A stretch of DNA of 64,000 nt. Origin: Myxococcus sp. CA023. GTDB taxonomy: Bacteria; Myxococcota; Myxococcia; Myxococcales; Myxococcaceae. Position 1 is the first letter of the stretch; the number at the start of each line of letters is the position of its first letter. The position numbers were made by a program, and so were the translations under genes. Below, piece after piece: positions 16,117-40,177 of this stretch. Location: contig NZ_JAAEAH010000003.1 in the NCBI RefSeq assembly GCF_010998615.1, positions 124,001 through 188,000 on the forward strand, given 5' to 3'. The notes beneath the pieces are model-generated. The model worked only from the letters and a program-made list of their open reading frames with translations. It was not told the DNA's origin and did no database searches.

Positions 16117-17937
16117 CTACCGGAACGGTGGCTCAGGCTGTTTCGCGAACCACTGCTTCGCGTTCAGCAGGTGCAGGTCCTGTCCGCCGGGTTTGAATTC
16201 GATTCCACCGGTGAGGGCGCCCAGGGTCGCCAGGAGCGCGCCCTGCAGCTCTCCGCCTGCGAGGTCCAGGTGTCCTCGCAGGGAGAAGCCCTCTCCGTCC
16301 GCCTGCAGTTCGCGCAACTGGAGCCCGCCCTCGTCAATCTGCACCCGGCCCGTCACCGTGACGTCCCGGACGTTGAGCAGGGACGTCAGGAAGCGCGGCA
16401 GATTCTTGGCGGACGTGAGCAGTGCGGCGACGGGCTGTGTGTCCGTGAGCTTGCTGGCGAAGCGCGCCGACAGCACTGTCGGAGACAGGGACAGTCGGGC
16501 CTGGGGCAGGGTGAAGACGCCGCTCCAAGCGCGGATGGGCACGGGGCCATTCGTGGACACATTCGTCAGCCGGAGCGTCGTCCCCGTCAGTGTCAGGGAC
16601 TTCGTGTCCCACGACATGTTCCGGGCGTCCACATCCGCCTCGGCACGCAACAGAACCTTGACGCTTCCCATGCGTCCAGAGACGAGGTCGGAGTCCACGC
16701 TCAGCCGCAGCGAGTCCTGAGCCTTCGCGGACTTCGACCGCTCCCGGCTCTGCACCGTCATGAACCCCGAGTCGATTTCCATCGTCCGCGCCAGCCAGGG
16801 ATTGAGCATCCTCAAGTCCAGCGGCCGGCTCCTGGCCACGCGGAGGTCCGGCTCCAGCTCCCAGTCCGACTGCTCCGCGCTGCGCCGCGCGATGACAGTG
16901 AGGGTGATTTCAGGGACCTCTGCACCCGTGCCCTCGGGACCGGACACCCGCACGGGCGCGAAGGTGAGCGTTGCGGTCCCTTTCCGCGTGTCCGGGCTCT
17001 CCGAAGCCAGCGAGGCCTTGAGTGCCCAGGGCGCACGCGCTCGGATGGGACCGGCCCGCACGTTCAACTCCTGGCCCTGGACGTCAATGCGGCTGTCATC
17101 GGCCAGCCCGCCGTCTTTGAGGTGGAGGTCCAGGTCCACCTTGCCTTCGCCCCCTTTCAGGGAGACGGCGTTGTTCGACCCCAGGTGCTCGTTCAGCCAG
17201 TCCAGTGGGAGCAGTTCCATCTGGCTCGTCACCTGTGCGCTGAGCGCCCGTGAGAGGTCCCAGCCCTCGTCGTCCGTGAAGGGGACCTCGAGCTGTGCCT
17301 TGGCTTCCAGGCGCTCCAGCCGGGTGACGGGCTTCCGGTCGAACTCGATGGCCCCGGAGACCACTCGAATCGAGGGCGTCTCGACGTGGATGCGCTCGCG
17401 GCCTTTGATGTCCAGCGAGCCTTGCACGTCCAGGTTCCCCACGAAGCGGACCCGGCCGAAGTCCAACTCGCGAACCTCGTGGACCGTTACGTCGGCCAGT
17501 TGGATGACCCACGGGCGGTAGTCCGGGCCCGGTGGCGGTTCCATCTCGATGCCGAATGACGGTTCAATCCGGAAGCGCGCGCCATGCCCGTCGATGCGCT
17601 GCACGTCCACGCGTTTGCGCAGCAGGGCGGTCAGCGACACGTTGGCGTCCAACGCGTCCATGTTCACCTGCCACCACTGGTTTTGATTCTGCTGGGTCAG
17701 CGTGAAGTCACGAAGGTGGAGCTGTCCGAAGGGCCAGAGCCACCAGGCGCGCTTCCAGGCGAGCTCGGTCCGGCTGGTGGACCGGCGCATGATGGCCTGG
17801 ACGGCGCCCATGTTGAGCGCCACGTTGATGGAGACCTCCAGCACGATGAGTGCGCCCAGGGTCCACGCCACTGCTCGCGGCCACCGTTTCCTGCGAGGGG
17901 CTGCGTCCTGGACGTCTGGCGGCGGGATGAGCGTCAT
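16117..17937 (-). CDS. AsmA/DUF748-like envelope protein
   Basis: 606 aa from ATG 17937. The frame extends upstream to 18186, but those residues are Arg/Pro-rich and look like non-coding extension. The protein has a basic cytoplasmic N-terminus (RRKRWPR), one membrane anchor at about residues 22-42, then a long beta-rich periplasmic body with repeated short amphipathic strands, the pattern of AsmA-like and DUF748-like proteins. It carries an SLTALLRKRVDVQRIDG-type segment of the kind seen in AsmA N-terminal regions and ends in a GALTGGIEFKPGG region. Family members act in lipid transport between membranes or outer-membrane biogenesis. It is a single gene outside both lipopeptide loci as drawn. 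The ribosome-binding site is not obvious, so the start is moderately certain. Confidence 0.7.
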   Translation of the reverse strand: MTLIPPPDVQDAAPRRKRWPRAVAWTLGALIVLEVSINVALNMGAVQAIMRRSTSRTELAWKRAWWLWPFGQLHLRDFTLTQQNQNQWWQVNMDALDANVSLTALLRKRVDVQRIDGHGARFRIEPSFGIEMEPPPGPDYRPWVIQLADVTVHEVRELDFGRVRFVGNLDVQGSLDIKGRERIHVETPSIRVVSGAIEFDRKPVTRLERLEAKAQLEVPFTDDEGWDLSRALSAQVTSQMELLPLDWLNEHLGSNNAVSLKGGEGKVDLDLHLKDGGLADDSRIDVQGQELNVRAGPIRARAPWALKASLASESPDTRKGTATLTFAPVRVSGPEGTGAEVPEITLTVIARRSAEQSDWELEPDLRVARSRPLDLRMLNPWLARTMEIDSGFMTVQSRERSKSAKAQDSLRLSVDSDLVSGRMGSVKVLLRAEADVDARNMSWDTKSLTLTGTTLRLTNVSTNGPVPIRAWSGVFTLPQARLSLSPTVLSARFASKLTDTQPVAALLTSAKNLPRFLTSLLNVRDVTVTGRVQIDEGGLQLRELQADGEGFSLRGHLDLAGGELQGALLATLGALTGGIEFKPGGQDLHLLNAKQWFAKQPEPPFR

Positions 17938-18217
17938 GTCGCGGGTACCCGGTGGGATGTCCAGGGGGGAGCGGCGTGGGCCGTTCCCGGACGGCGCGGG
18001 TGCTGTTTCCCGCCGCCCTCCGGATGCCTCAGTCGCCGTGCGCATACAAGGCGCCAGCAGGCCTGAGCGTCCGATTCGCTCCCGGAGTGTCCGCGGGTGA
18101 GCCGATGCCAGAGGCCAGGTTCTGGATTGGGAAGGGCGGGGGATTGGTGGAAGGCTCGGCGCATGGACTCGGACACGCGGCAGCACCTCGACCGCGCTTC
18201 ACGAAAGGTTCCTCGCC

Positions 18218-18547
18218 GTGCATCTGCTGTACGCCTTCGGGCTCTTCGTCGTTACCGCGGTGGCCGAGGTGGTGGGCTGCTATCTGCCCTACCTCTGGCT
18301 CCGTCAGGGGAAGTCGCCCCTGCTCCTCGTACCCGCGGCGGGGAGCCTCGCCGTCTTCGCGTGGCTGCTGACGCTTCACCCGACGGGCGCGGCTCGCACC
18401 TATGCGGCCTACGGCGGGGTGTACATCGCCGTGGCGCTCGTCTGGCTATGGCTCGTGGAAGGGGAGCGGCCCACGACGTGGGACCTCGTGGGCGCGCTCG
18501 TCGCCATCCTGGGAATGGCCATCATCGTGCTCGGCCCTCGCAGGTAG
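18218..18547 (+). CDS. YnfA/UPF0060-family small membrane protein
   Basis: 109 aa, four predicted membrane segments, the family's usual length. Recognisable blocks are [26 protein letters not shown] and [18 protein letters not shown] start with GAAAGG about 10 nt upstream. The family is distantly related to small multidrug resistance-type transporters and its cellular role is poorly defined. It converges on the FAAL gene with a 34-nt gap, so it is probably not part of the lipopeptide operon. Confidence 0.85.
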   Translation: MHLLYAFGLFVVTAVAEVVGCYLPYLWLRQGKSPLLLVPAAGSLAVFAWLLTLHPTGAARTYAAYGGVYIAVALVWLWLVEGERPTTWDLVGALVAILGMAIIVLGPRR

Positions 18548-18581
18548 CGAGGGACTGCTTCATCACGCCGCACGGGACAGA

Positions 18582-20327
18582 CTACACGGCCCAGCGCTGG
18601 AGGCTGCCCTCCACGTACTTCGCCCGGCAGGCGCGCCGCTGGACCTTGCCGCTGGACGTCTTGAGGACCTCGCCCTGCTGGAGCAGGACAACCTCGTGGA
18701 CGTCCACCGAGTGCGCGGCGGCCACGGCCTGCCGGATGGTCTTCTGGAGCGCGCTCGCGTCCAGGGCCTGGGCGCCATCGCCCTGTTCAGAGGGCGCGAA
18801 GCGGGCGCTGACCTCCACCAGCACCACCAGCCGCTCGCCCTCCGGATGGTCGACGGAGAACGCCACCGAGCAGCCAGGACGCAGTGCCGGGTGCTGGCTC
18901 TCGGCCGTCAGCTCGAGGTCCTGCGGGTAGTGGTTCCGGCCGTCGATGATGATGAGGTCCTTGATGCGGCCGGTGACATACAACTCGCCGTCAATCATGA
19001 AGCCCAGGTCACCGGTACGCAGGAAGGGACCTTCCTCGCTGCCCTGGATGCGCGCCTGGAAGGTCTCCGCGTTCGTCTCCTCGCGTCCCCAGTAGCCGTG
19101 AGTGACGTGGGGACCGGCCGTCCAGATTTCGCCCACCTCGCCCGGTGCGCACGCCACCAGCGTCTCTGGATTCACGATGCGGATGAGGCTGTCACCCCAG
19201 CTCCGCCCGGAGCTGACGAGCGTCCGCGCGGACGGGCCCGGCGGGGCAGCCACGGCGCGGTTCTGCTCGAGCGCCGCCGCATCCAGGGTGAGGTGGCGTG
19301 GCAGCTCGGAGGTGATGCCTCCCGACACGAAGAGCGTCGCCTCCGCGAGCCCATAGCAGGGATAGAAGGCCTCTCGGCGGAAGCCGGCGGGCGCGAAGGT
19401 GTCCGCGAACTCCGCCAGCGTCTCCGCCCGCACGGGCTCCGCGCCATTGAAGGCGACACGCCACGAACTCAGGTCCAGCGAAGCGAGCTGCTCCGGCTTC
19501 ACCTTTCGCGTGCAGAGCGCGTAGGCGAAGTTGGGCCCGCCGCTCGTCGTCGCACGGTACTTCGTGATGGTGTTCAGCCAGCGGATGGGGCGCTGCAGGA
19601 AGGACCACGGAGACATCACGACGGAGTGCGTGCCCATGTACATTGGCTGGAGCACCGTGCCGATGAGCCCCATGTCGTGGTACAGCGGCAGCCAACCGCA
19701 CACCGATGAATGGTCGTCGTGGCTGAAGCCCTGCCGGATCATCTCCTCGTTGGACATCAGGTTCCGGTGCAGCACCATCACGCCCTTGGGCGTCGACGTG
19801 GAGCCTGACGTGTACTGGAGGAAGGCCAGCGTGTCGCCGGTGATGGCGGGGCGCTTCCAGCCGTCCTCCAGCCCTTCCTCCAGTGCGTCCGTGGCAATCC
19901 ACTGGATGTCCCGCAGCACGGGGTAGGCGTCGGCCAGCGCGTTCACGCTCTCCAGGATTTCGCGCGTGGTGAGCGCGAAGCGCGGCTTCGCATCCTGGAG
20001 GATGGAGAGGATGCGCGTGACGGCCTGGAGCTGCGCGGGAGGATAGGCTGGCACCGCGGCCACGCCCGCGTACAGGCTGCCGAAGAACGCCGCGATGTAG
20101 TCGAGCCCCGGTGGATACAGCAGCAGCGCTCGCTCGCCAGCGCCCTTGTGCTCCTGCAGCGCCGCGGCAATGGCGCGGGCCTGGCGATCCAACTCGCCAT
20201 AGGTCCACGTGGTCGCCTGGCCTTCACCATCCTGGAGGAACGTATAGGCGCGGGCCTCGGTCTGGTTCGAGGCGCGCCAGCGCAGCAGGTCGGTCAGGGT
20301 CTGCACGGAACGGCTGGGACTCGGCAT
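18582..20327 (-). CDS. Stand-alone fatty acyl-AMP ligase (FAAL), lipopeptide starter activation
   Basis: 581 aa, normal for a FAAL. Motifs: YTSGSTSTPKG (P-loop), LPLYHDMGLIG, CYGLAEATLF, TGDLGF and GRIKDLIIIDGRNHYPQD; near the C-terminus KTSSGKVQRR carries the expected catalytic Lys. FAALs make an acyl-adenylate from a free fatty acid and ATP and pass it to an ACP rather than to CoA. ATG at 20327 follows AAGGAG. It is the last gene of locus A, 39 nt after the exporter. No ACP is attached, so the likely acceptor is the ACP at the N-terminus of the 43621-51852 synthase. It resembles the FAAL domain of locus B but is a separate gene. Confidence 0.92.
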   Translation of the reverse strand: MPSPSRSVQTLTDLLRWRASNQTEARAYTFLQDGEGQATTWTYGELDRQARAIAAALQEHKGAGERALLLYPPGLDYIAAFFGSLYAGVAAVPAYPPAQLQAVTRILSILQDAKPRFALTTREILESVNALADAYPVLRDIQWIATDALEEGLEDGWKRPAITGDTLAFLQYTSGSTSTPKGVMVLHRNLMSNEEMIRQGFSHDDHSSVCGWLPLYHDMGLIGTVLQPMYMGTHSVVMSPWSFLQRPIRWLNTITKYRATTSGGPNFAYALCTRKVKPEQLASLDLSSWRVAFNGAEPVRAETLAEFADTFAPAGFRREAFYPCYGLAEATLFVSGGITSELPRHLTLDAAALEQNRAVAAPPGPSARTLVSSGRSWGDSLIRIVNPETLVACAPGEVGEIWTAGPHVTHGYWGREETNAETFQARIQGSEEGPFLRTGDLGFMIDGELYVTGRIKDLIIIDGRNHYPQDLELTAESQHPALRPGCSVAFSVDHPEGERLVVLVEVSARFAPSEQGDGAQALDASALQKTIRQAVAAAHSVDVHEVVLLQQGEVLKTSSGKVQRRACRAKYVEGSLQRWAV

Positions 20328-20366
20328 GGCGGGTCTCCTTGGGAAGTCGTGGGAAGAGGGGAGGGT

Positions 20367-21695
20367 TCAGGGGCTCGCCGCGGGTTCGACGGAAGGCGCG
20401 GCCTGAGGGGGGGCCTCCAGCTCACGCAGCGGGCGGTAGAGCGTGGACAGCAGCGTCATGAGGACCGCCAGCACGCCCGCGATGAGGAACATCAAGGCGA
20501 TGCCGCGGCCCGGGCCCTCGCCGACGAACGCACCCAGCAGGGGGACGAGCTTTCCTCCCGAGGCCATGGCGGGTTCGAAAACGTGGTCCGCCAGCGGCCC
20601 GGCGATCGTGTACGCCAGCGGCAACATGGCCCCGGTGATGGTGCTGGTGAAAGCGAAGACACGGCCGCGCAGCGCCAGGGGCACGATGCGCTGGAGGAGG
20701 GTCTGGCTGGAGCCGTTGATGATGGGGAGGCCGAAGAAGAACGCGAAGGCGACACCGGCCAGCACGGGAACGGAGGTGGCCAGCCCGACGCAGATGAGCG
20801 CGAGTCCACAGGTGAGCTGGAACCCGAGCAAGCCATTCACCAGTCGCTTGGGGCCGCCCCAGGCGCTGATGACCAAGCTGCCCGCCAACATGCCCACGCC
20901 ACCCGCGGTGGTGAGCGCGCCCAGGGTGCGCACGTCCGCGAAGGACAGGACCAGCGGGGTGACGAGGACCTCGACCGTGCCGGTCAGGAAGTTGCTGGCC
21001 GCGAGGAAGCCAATGAGCGCCAGGAGTCCTGGGGTGGCGCGCAGGTATGCACCGCCAGCCCGAATCGACTCGAGCAGCGGCACCCTCTCTTCGCCGGACG
21101 ACGACACGAGGTGCTCCCGGGGGATTCGCGCCAGGAGCAGGGGCAGCGCGCCGAGCACGAGCGTCGTCGCGTCGATGAGCAGGATGCCCTTGAGTTCAAT
21201 GAGCTCCATCAGGGTGGCGCTCAACATGGGGGCCACCAGTTGGGAGAACGCGAGCCCGACCTGCACCAATCCGTTGGCCCGCCCCAGATGCTGCGGTGGC
21301 ACCACCGTGGAGACGAGCACGGCGAAGGCCGGCTGCTGGAACGCGCTGGCCGTCGACACCACGGCGGTCGTGACGTAGGCGTGCCAGGGTTGGAGCAAGC
21401 CATTGAACAGCAACAGCGCCAGCACGAGGCTCGACAGTCCGGCGGCCGCGTCGCTGAGCACCAGCACCCAGCGGCGGTTCCAGCGGTCCACGAGCGCTCC
21501 GGCCACCGGCCCGAGCAGGATGGCGGGCAGCGTCGCGGAGAGCATGACCAGCGCGTACTGCGTCACGTCGCCCGTCGTCTTGTACGTCCAGACGCCGAGC
21601 GCGAAGCTCGTCAGCCCCGAGCCCAGCAGTGACAGGACCTGTCCCAGCCAGATGACGACGGCGGACTTCATGGGGAAGGACGGCGCCGCCGTCAT
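20367..21695 (-). CDS. MFS transporter (EntS-like), probable lipopeptide exporter
   Basis: 442 aa, about 12 membrane segments. It has the major-facilitator loop 2-3 signature (GPVAGALVDRWNRRWVL) and the layout of EntS/MFS_3 exporters, which commonly export NRPS products by proton exchange. ATG at 21695 overlaps the stop of the TE-bearing NRPS gene by 4 nt (ATGA), so the two are translationally coupled. This supports export of the locus A product, with self-protection as a possible added role. The C-terminal tail is Pro/Ala-rich. No fused condensation or signal domain is present. Confidence 0.88.
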   Translation of the reverse strand: MTAAPSFPMKSAVVIWLGQVLSLLGSGLTSFALGVWTYKTTGDVTQYALVMLSATLPAILLGPVAGALVDRWNRRWVLVLSDAAAGLSSLVLALLLFNGLLQPWHAYVTTAVVSTASAFQQPAFAVLVSTVVPPQHLGRANGLVQVGLAFSQLVAPMLSATLMELIELKGILLIDATTLVLGALPLLLARIPREHLVSSSGEERVPLLESIRAGGAYLRATPGLLALIGFLAASNFLTGTVEVLVTPLVLSFADVRTLGALTTAGGVGMLAGSLVISAWGGPKRLVNGLLGFQLTCGLALICVGLATSVPVLAGVAFAFFFGLPIINGSSQTLLQRIVPLALRGRVFAFTSTITGAMLPLAYTIAGPLADHVFEPAMASGGKLVPLLGAFVGEGPGRGIALMFLIAGVLAVLMTLLSTLYRPLRELEAPPQAAPSVEPAASP

Positions 21696-24600
21696 CGAAT
21701 GGCTCCGGCCCGGACGAGGCCCTGGCGCACGAGCTCCGCCAGCACCTGGACGTGCGGCGCGGCCAGCATCGTCATGTGGTCTCCTGGCACCGTCACGGGC
21801 GTGACGGCCGTGGAGGCGTGGCGGCCCCAGCCCCAGCTCGGGTCGTCCGCGAAGGACTCGGGGACGATGCCGTCTTCCTCGTGCCGCTCCTGGGCCCGGA
21901 AGAGGGCGACGGGAATGGGGAGCGTGTCCCGGGGGACGTAATCAATCTCGTACGCGGCCTTGTAGACGTCGATGAACCCTTGGACCTGCTGGCTGTCCGC
22001 GCCGTCGGGGAGGAGTCCCGCCTGGACCAGCCTGCGCGTCAGGTGCTCGCGGCGCGCTTCGGCAGACAGCGGGCGGAGTGCCTCGGCGGAGATGCCCAGG
22101 TCCACGCCGTAGAGGCGGCCCGCCGTGCTCGCGACGGAGGCCATCCAGTCCGCGTCGTCGAATGGGGGCGCCTCGCTCGGCGGGGCCTCGTTCACCGGGA
22201 CGGTGGTGTTGAGGATGCCCAGGAAGGCAATCGACTCGCCCTGCTTCCGGAGCTGCTGCGCCATCTCGAAGGCGACCCAGCTACCGAAGGAGTGGCCCAG
22301 CAGGTGGTATGGCCCCTGCGGTTGCACGTGCTTGAGCGCTTCGATGTAGCACGCGGCCATCTCCTCAACGGAGTGGTGCGGCTCCGCGCGTCCATCCAGC
22401 CCGCGTGCCTGGAAGGCATGCACCGGTAGGGTGGGGCCCAGTGCCTGGGCCAGATCGCGAAGGTAGACGGCGTTTCCACCGGCGCCCGGGACGCAGAACA
22501 GGGCGGGGCGGTTGGATCCCGGCTGGAGCGTCACCAGTGGCGACCATGGCGCGGGCGACGTCTCTTCGTGAAGCGCCTTGGCGAGCTGCTCCAGCGCGGG
22601 GTTCTGGAAGAGGACCGACAGCGGAAGGGCGCGGCCGAATTGCTCACGGATTCGCACCATCAGCCGGACGGCCAGCAGTGAATGGCCGCCCTGGTCGAAG
22701 AAGTTGTCGTGCACGCCGATGGGGCGCACTGCCAGCAGCTCCTCCCAGATGGCCGCGAGCCGGGTCTCCACCTCGTCGCGCGGAGCGACGAAGCCGTCCT
22801 GCGCGTCGCGGCGGACGCTCTCTGGCGCGGGCAGGGCCTTGCGGTCCACCTTGCCGTTGGGGGTGAGCGGGAAGGCGGCCAGGATGACGAAGGCCGCGGG
22901 CACCATGTACGGCGGCAGGTGCTTCTTGAGGTGCTGCCGCAAGTCATCGGCCGTGGCCATGTCTGGCGTCGTGAGCGTGAGGTAGGCGACGAGCTGCTTG
23001 TTGCCAGCGTCCTCGTGGACGAGCAGCTCCACGGCCTGGACCGCGGAGTGCTCCAGCAGCTTCGCCTTGATTTCATCCAGTTCGATGCGGTGGCCGCGAA
23101 TCTTCACCTGCGTGTCGTTGCGGCCGATGAAGGCGAGGGTGCCGTCCTCCGTGTAGCGGGCCAGGTCGCCCGTGCGGTACAGGCGGGCGCCCGGTGTGGC
23201 ACTGAAGGGATTGGGCACGAAGCGCTCGGCGGTCAGGTTCGACTGGCCCCAGTAGCCACGCGCGAGCCCGTCGCCGCCCACGAAGAGTTCTCCCGGAATG
23301 CCGATGGGCACCGGCTGCATCGCGCTGTCCAGCAGGTACATCTGGGTGTTGGCGAAGGGCCGGCCAATGGGGACGATCTGCTCGCTGGGCGTGGGCTCGG
23401 GCTGTTCGAAGTACGTGCTGTCGATGGTGGCTTCGCTCAGGCCGTAGGAACTCACCAGCCGCGTGTCCGGTCCGCATAGGCCGCGGAGCTGGTGGTACTC
23501 GCGCATATCCCAGGTGTCCGAGCCGACGATGAGCAGGCGCATGAAGTCCAGCCGGAGGTCGTGCTCCTGGAGGTACCCCATCAGCAGCCGGACCACGGCG
23601 GGGACGAACTCGCCGCTGTCCACCTGCTCTCGCTGCATCAAGCTGTAGAGCTTTTCGGGCTCGAGCAGCCATTCACGCGGGCACAGGACCAGCGTCTTCC
23701 CTGAGCCGAGCGCCCGGGCGAGGTCGCCGGAGAACACGTCGAAGGAGAAGCTCGCCATCTGGAGGTGGGCGCGCAGCTCGGGCAGCCGGTAGTCGCGCTC
23801 CCAGGCGAGGTAGGCGTTGGCGAAGCTCCGGTGCGAAATCATCACGCCCTTGGGGCGGCCCGTGGAACCTGACGTGTAGACGACGTAGGCGAGGTGCTCC
23901 GGGCTCGCGCCGCCCTCGGGCGTCGTCGTGGGCATCGCGGTGATGGCGTCCGCGTCCGAGTCGATGGCCACCACGGGTAGCCGCGGCGCGGACAGGAGGG
24001 ACGCCAGTCCCTGGCGGGTGATGAGCACCGCGGGCCGGCTGTCCGCGAGCATCAGAGCCGTCCGCTCCGGGGGATAAGACGGGTCCAGAGGTACGTAGGC
24101 GCCGCCCGCCTTGAGCACGGCGAGCACCGCGACGACCATGTCCACGGAGCGGTCCAGGAAGACGCCGGTGATTCGCTCGGGCCCCACGCCCACGGAGCGC
24201 AGGTGGTGCGCCAGTTGGTTGGCCTTCGCGTTCAGCTGTGCGTAGGTGAGCCGGCGTTCGGGGTCGGTGACGGCGATGGCGTCGGGTGTGCGCGCTGCGT
24301 GCGCCTCGATGAGGTGATGGATGCACGTGCCCGGTGGCACGTCGAGCCGGGCCTGGTTCCAGTCGCGCAGGATGCGCTGACGCTCATTCGCCGGAAGCAC
24401 CGGCAGCTCGATGAGCCGCTGTGCCGGGTTCGCGGCGATGCCCGCGAGCAGTGTCTGGAAGTGGGCGACCATCCGCTCGACGGTGGAGGCGTCGAAGAGG
24501 TCTCGGTTGTACTCCCAGATGCCTTGAAGGCCGCCGGCCTCCTCGGAGAACCACAGCGTCAGGTCGAACTGCGCGAAGGCTTCACCGGAGACGCTGAAGG

Positions 24601-25844
24601 ATTCCATGCGCAGCGCGCCCAGCTCGGCTGGGGGCGTGGGCGTGTTCTGGAGCACCAGCATCACCTGGAAGAAGGGGGAGTGGCTGGTGTCGCGCGACGG
24701 CGCCAGCTCCTCCAGCAGCTTCTCGAAGGGAATGTCCTGGTGCCCGTAAGCCCCCAGCGTCACATCCACCACGCGCCGCAGTAGCTCCCGGAAGGTGGGA
24801 TTGCCTTCGAGCCCCGTGCGCATGACGAGCGTGTTGAGGAAGAAGCCGATGAGCGGTTCCACCTCCGTCCGGTTCCGGTTCGCGATGTACGTGCCGACGC
24901 TGATGCGCGGCTCGCGCGTGTAGCGGTGGAGCAGCGCCTGGAGCGCCGCCAGCAGCACCATGTAGAGCGACGCCTTCTCCTGAGTCCCCAGCGTCTTCAA
25001 CTGCTGGGCTACGTCAGGGGCGACCTGGAAGCTCCGCTTGCCACCCGCGTAGGTGCGCACGCGCGGGCGCGGCCTGTCGGTGGGCAACTTGAGCGCGCTG
25101 TCGCTCCCTTCGAGATGCTGGCGCCAGTAGTCGAGCTGCGACGCCAGCACGTCGCCCTGCATCCATTGCTGCTGCCACGCCGCGAAGTCCGCGTACTGGA
25201 GCGGGAGCTCCGGCAGCGGTGACGGCTTGTCCTGAGAGAAGGCGGCATAAAGCGCCGTCAGTTCCTGGACGAAGATGCCGGTGGACCAGCCGTCCGACAC
25301 GATGTGGTGCACGACGAGCAGGAGGACGTGGTCCTCGTCGTCCATGCGCACCAGCCTCGCGTGGAGCAGCGGCCCCGCCGCGAGGTCGAAGGACGTCCCC
25401 GCGAGCTGAAGCGCCAGATCCTCGCACAGGGGCTCGCGCTGGGTGCCTGGCAGGTAGCTCAGGTCCAGCACGCCCAGCGACAGCATCAGCTCCGGGAGGA
25501 TGCGCTGCTGGGGGTCGCCGTCCTTCGCGACGAAGGTCGTGCGCAGTACCTCGTGGCGCCGGATGACCTCGTTCAGCGCACGCTCCAGGGAGGGGACGTG
25601 GAGCGGCCCGGTGAGGCGCACGAACTCCGGGATGTTGTAGGCGGGCGTCCCGGGCTCGAACTGGTCCAGGAACCAGAGCCGGCGTTGCGGGAAGGAGAGA
25701 GGAAGCGGCTGCTCCCGAGAGACGCGCGGGATGCCGGGCGTGCGTGCCTCTTCCTTCGGCGCGGCGACCACGTTCTGCTGTCGCAGCTTCTTGAGCACCG
25801 CCTCGCGCTTCTCCGGGGAGAGGCCCGCGAGCTTCTTGAGCAGG

Positions 25845-25852
<8 letters not shown>
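21692..25852 (-). CDS. NRPS terminal module C-A-PCP-TE
   Basis: 1386 aa. Residues 1-30 form a charged helical leader (LSPEKREAVLKKL) typical of NRPS subunit interfaces. C about 45-470 (HHIVSDG); A about 495-1000 (YTSGSTGRPKG, YRTGDLARY); PCP with Ser1058 (GGHSL); type I thioesterase about 1120-1386 with nucleophile Ser1188 (GHSFG) and His1359 (PGDHM). The A-domain code reads DVGELVSIDK, close in form to ornithine/basic-residue codes because of Glu278 and Asp331; exact substrate uncertain. It should add the last residue and release the peptide by cyclisation or hydrolysis. ATG at 25852 lies inside the end of the upstream gene (8-nt overlap) with GGAGGGG before it. Confidence 0.92.
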
Positions 25853-40085
<14,233 letters not shown>

Positions 40086-40147
40086 GTCTGGGTGAGAACC
40101 GGCTGGCGAAGATTTGAGAGCGAGGAACGGGGCAGCGGCGGAACGGG

Positions 40148-40167
40148 CCACGCCAGTCGTGGCGTGG
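40148..40167. repeat. Hairpin between NRPS genes
   Basis: Perfect 7-bp inverted repeat (40148-40154 with 40161-40167), 6-nt loop, no T run, in the 92-nt gap between the Gly-module gene and the four-module gene. It could be an mRNA-processing or pausing element; it covers the alternative GTG start of the downstream gene. Confidence 0.4.
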
Positions 40168-40177
40168 ACCCGGGGCG

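Noticed and set aside
40086-40151. GTG at 40151 as start of the four-module NRPS
   Set aside because: No ribosome-binding site, start lies in a hairpin, and the extra 22 residues have no similarity to C-domain leaders. Not fully excluded.
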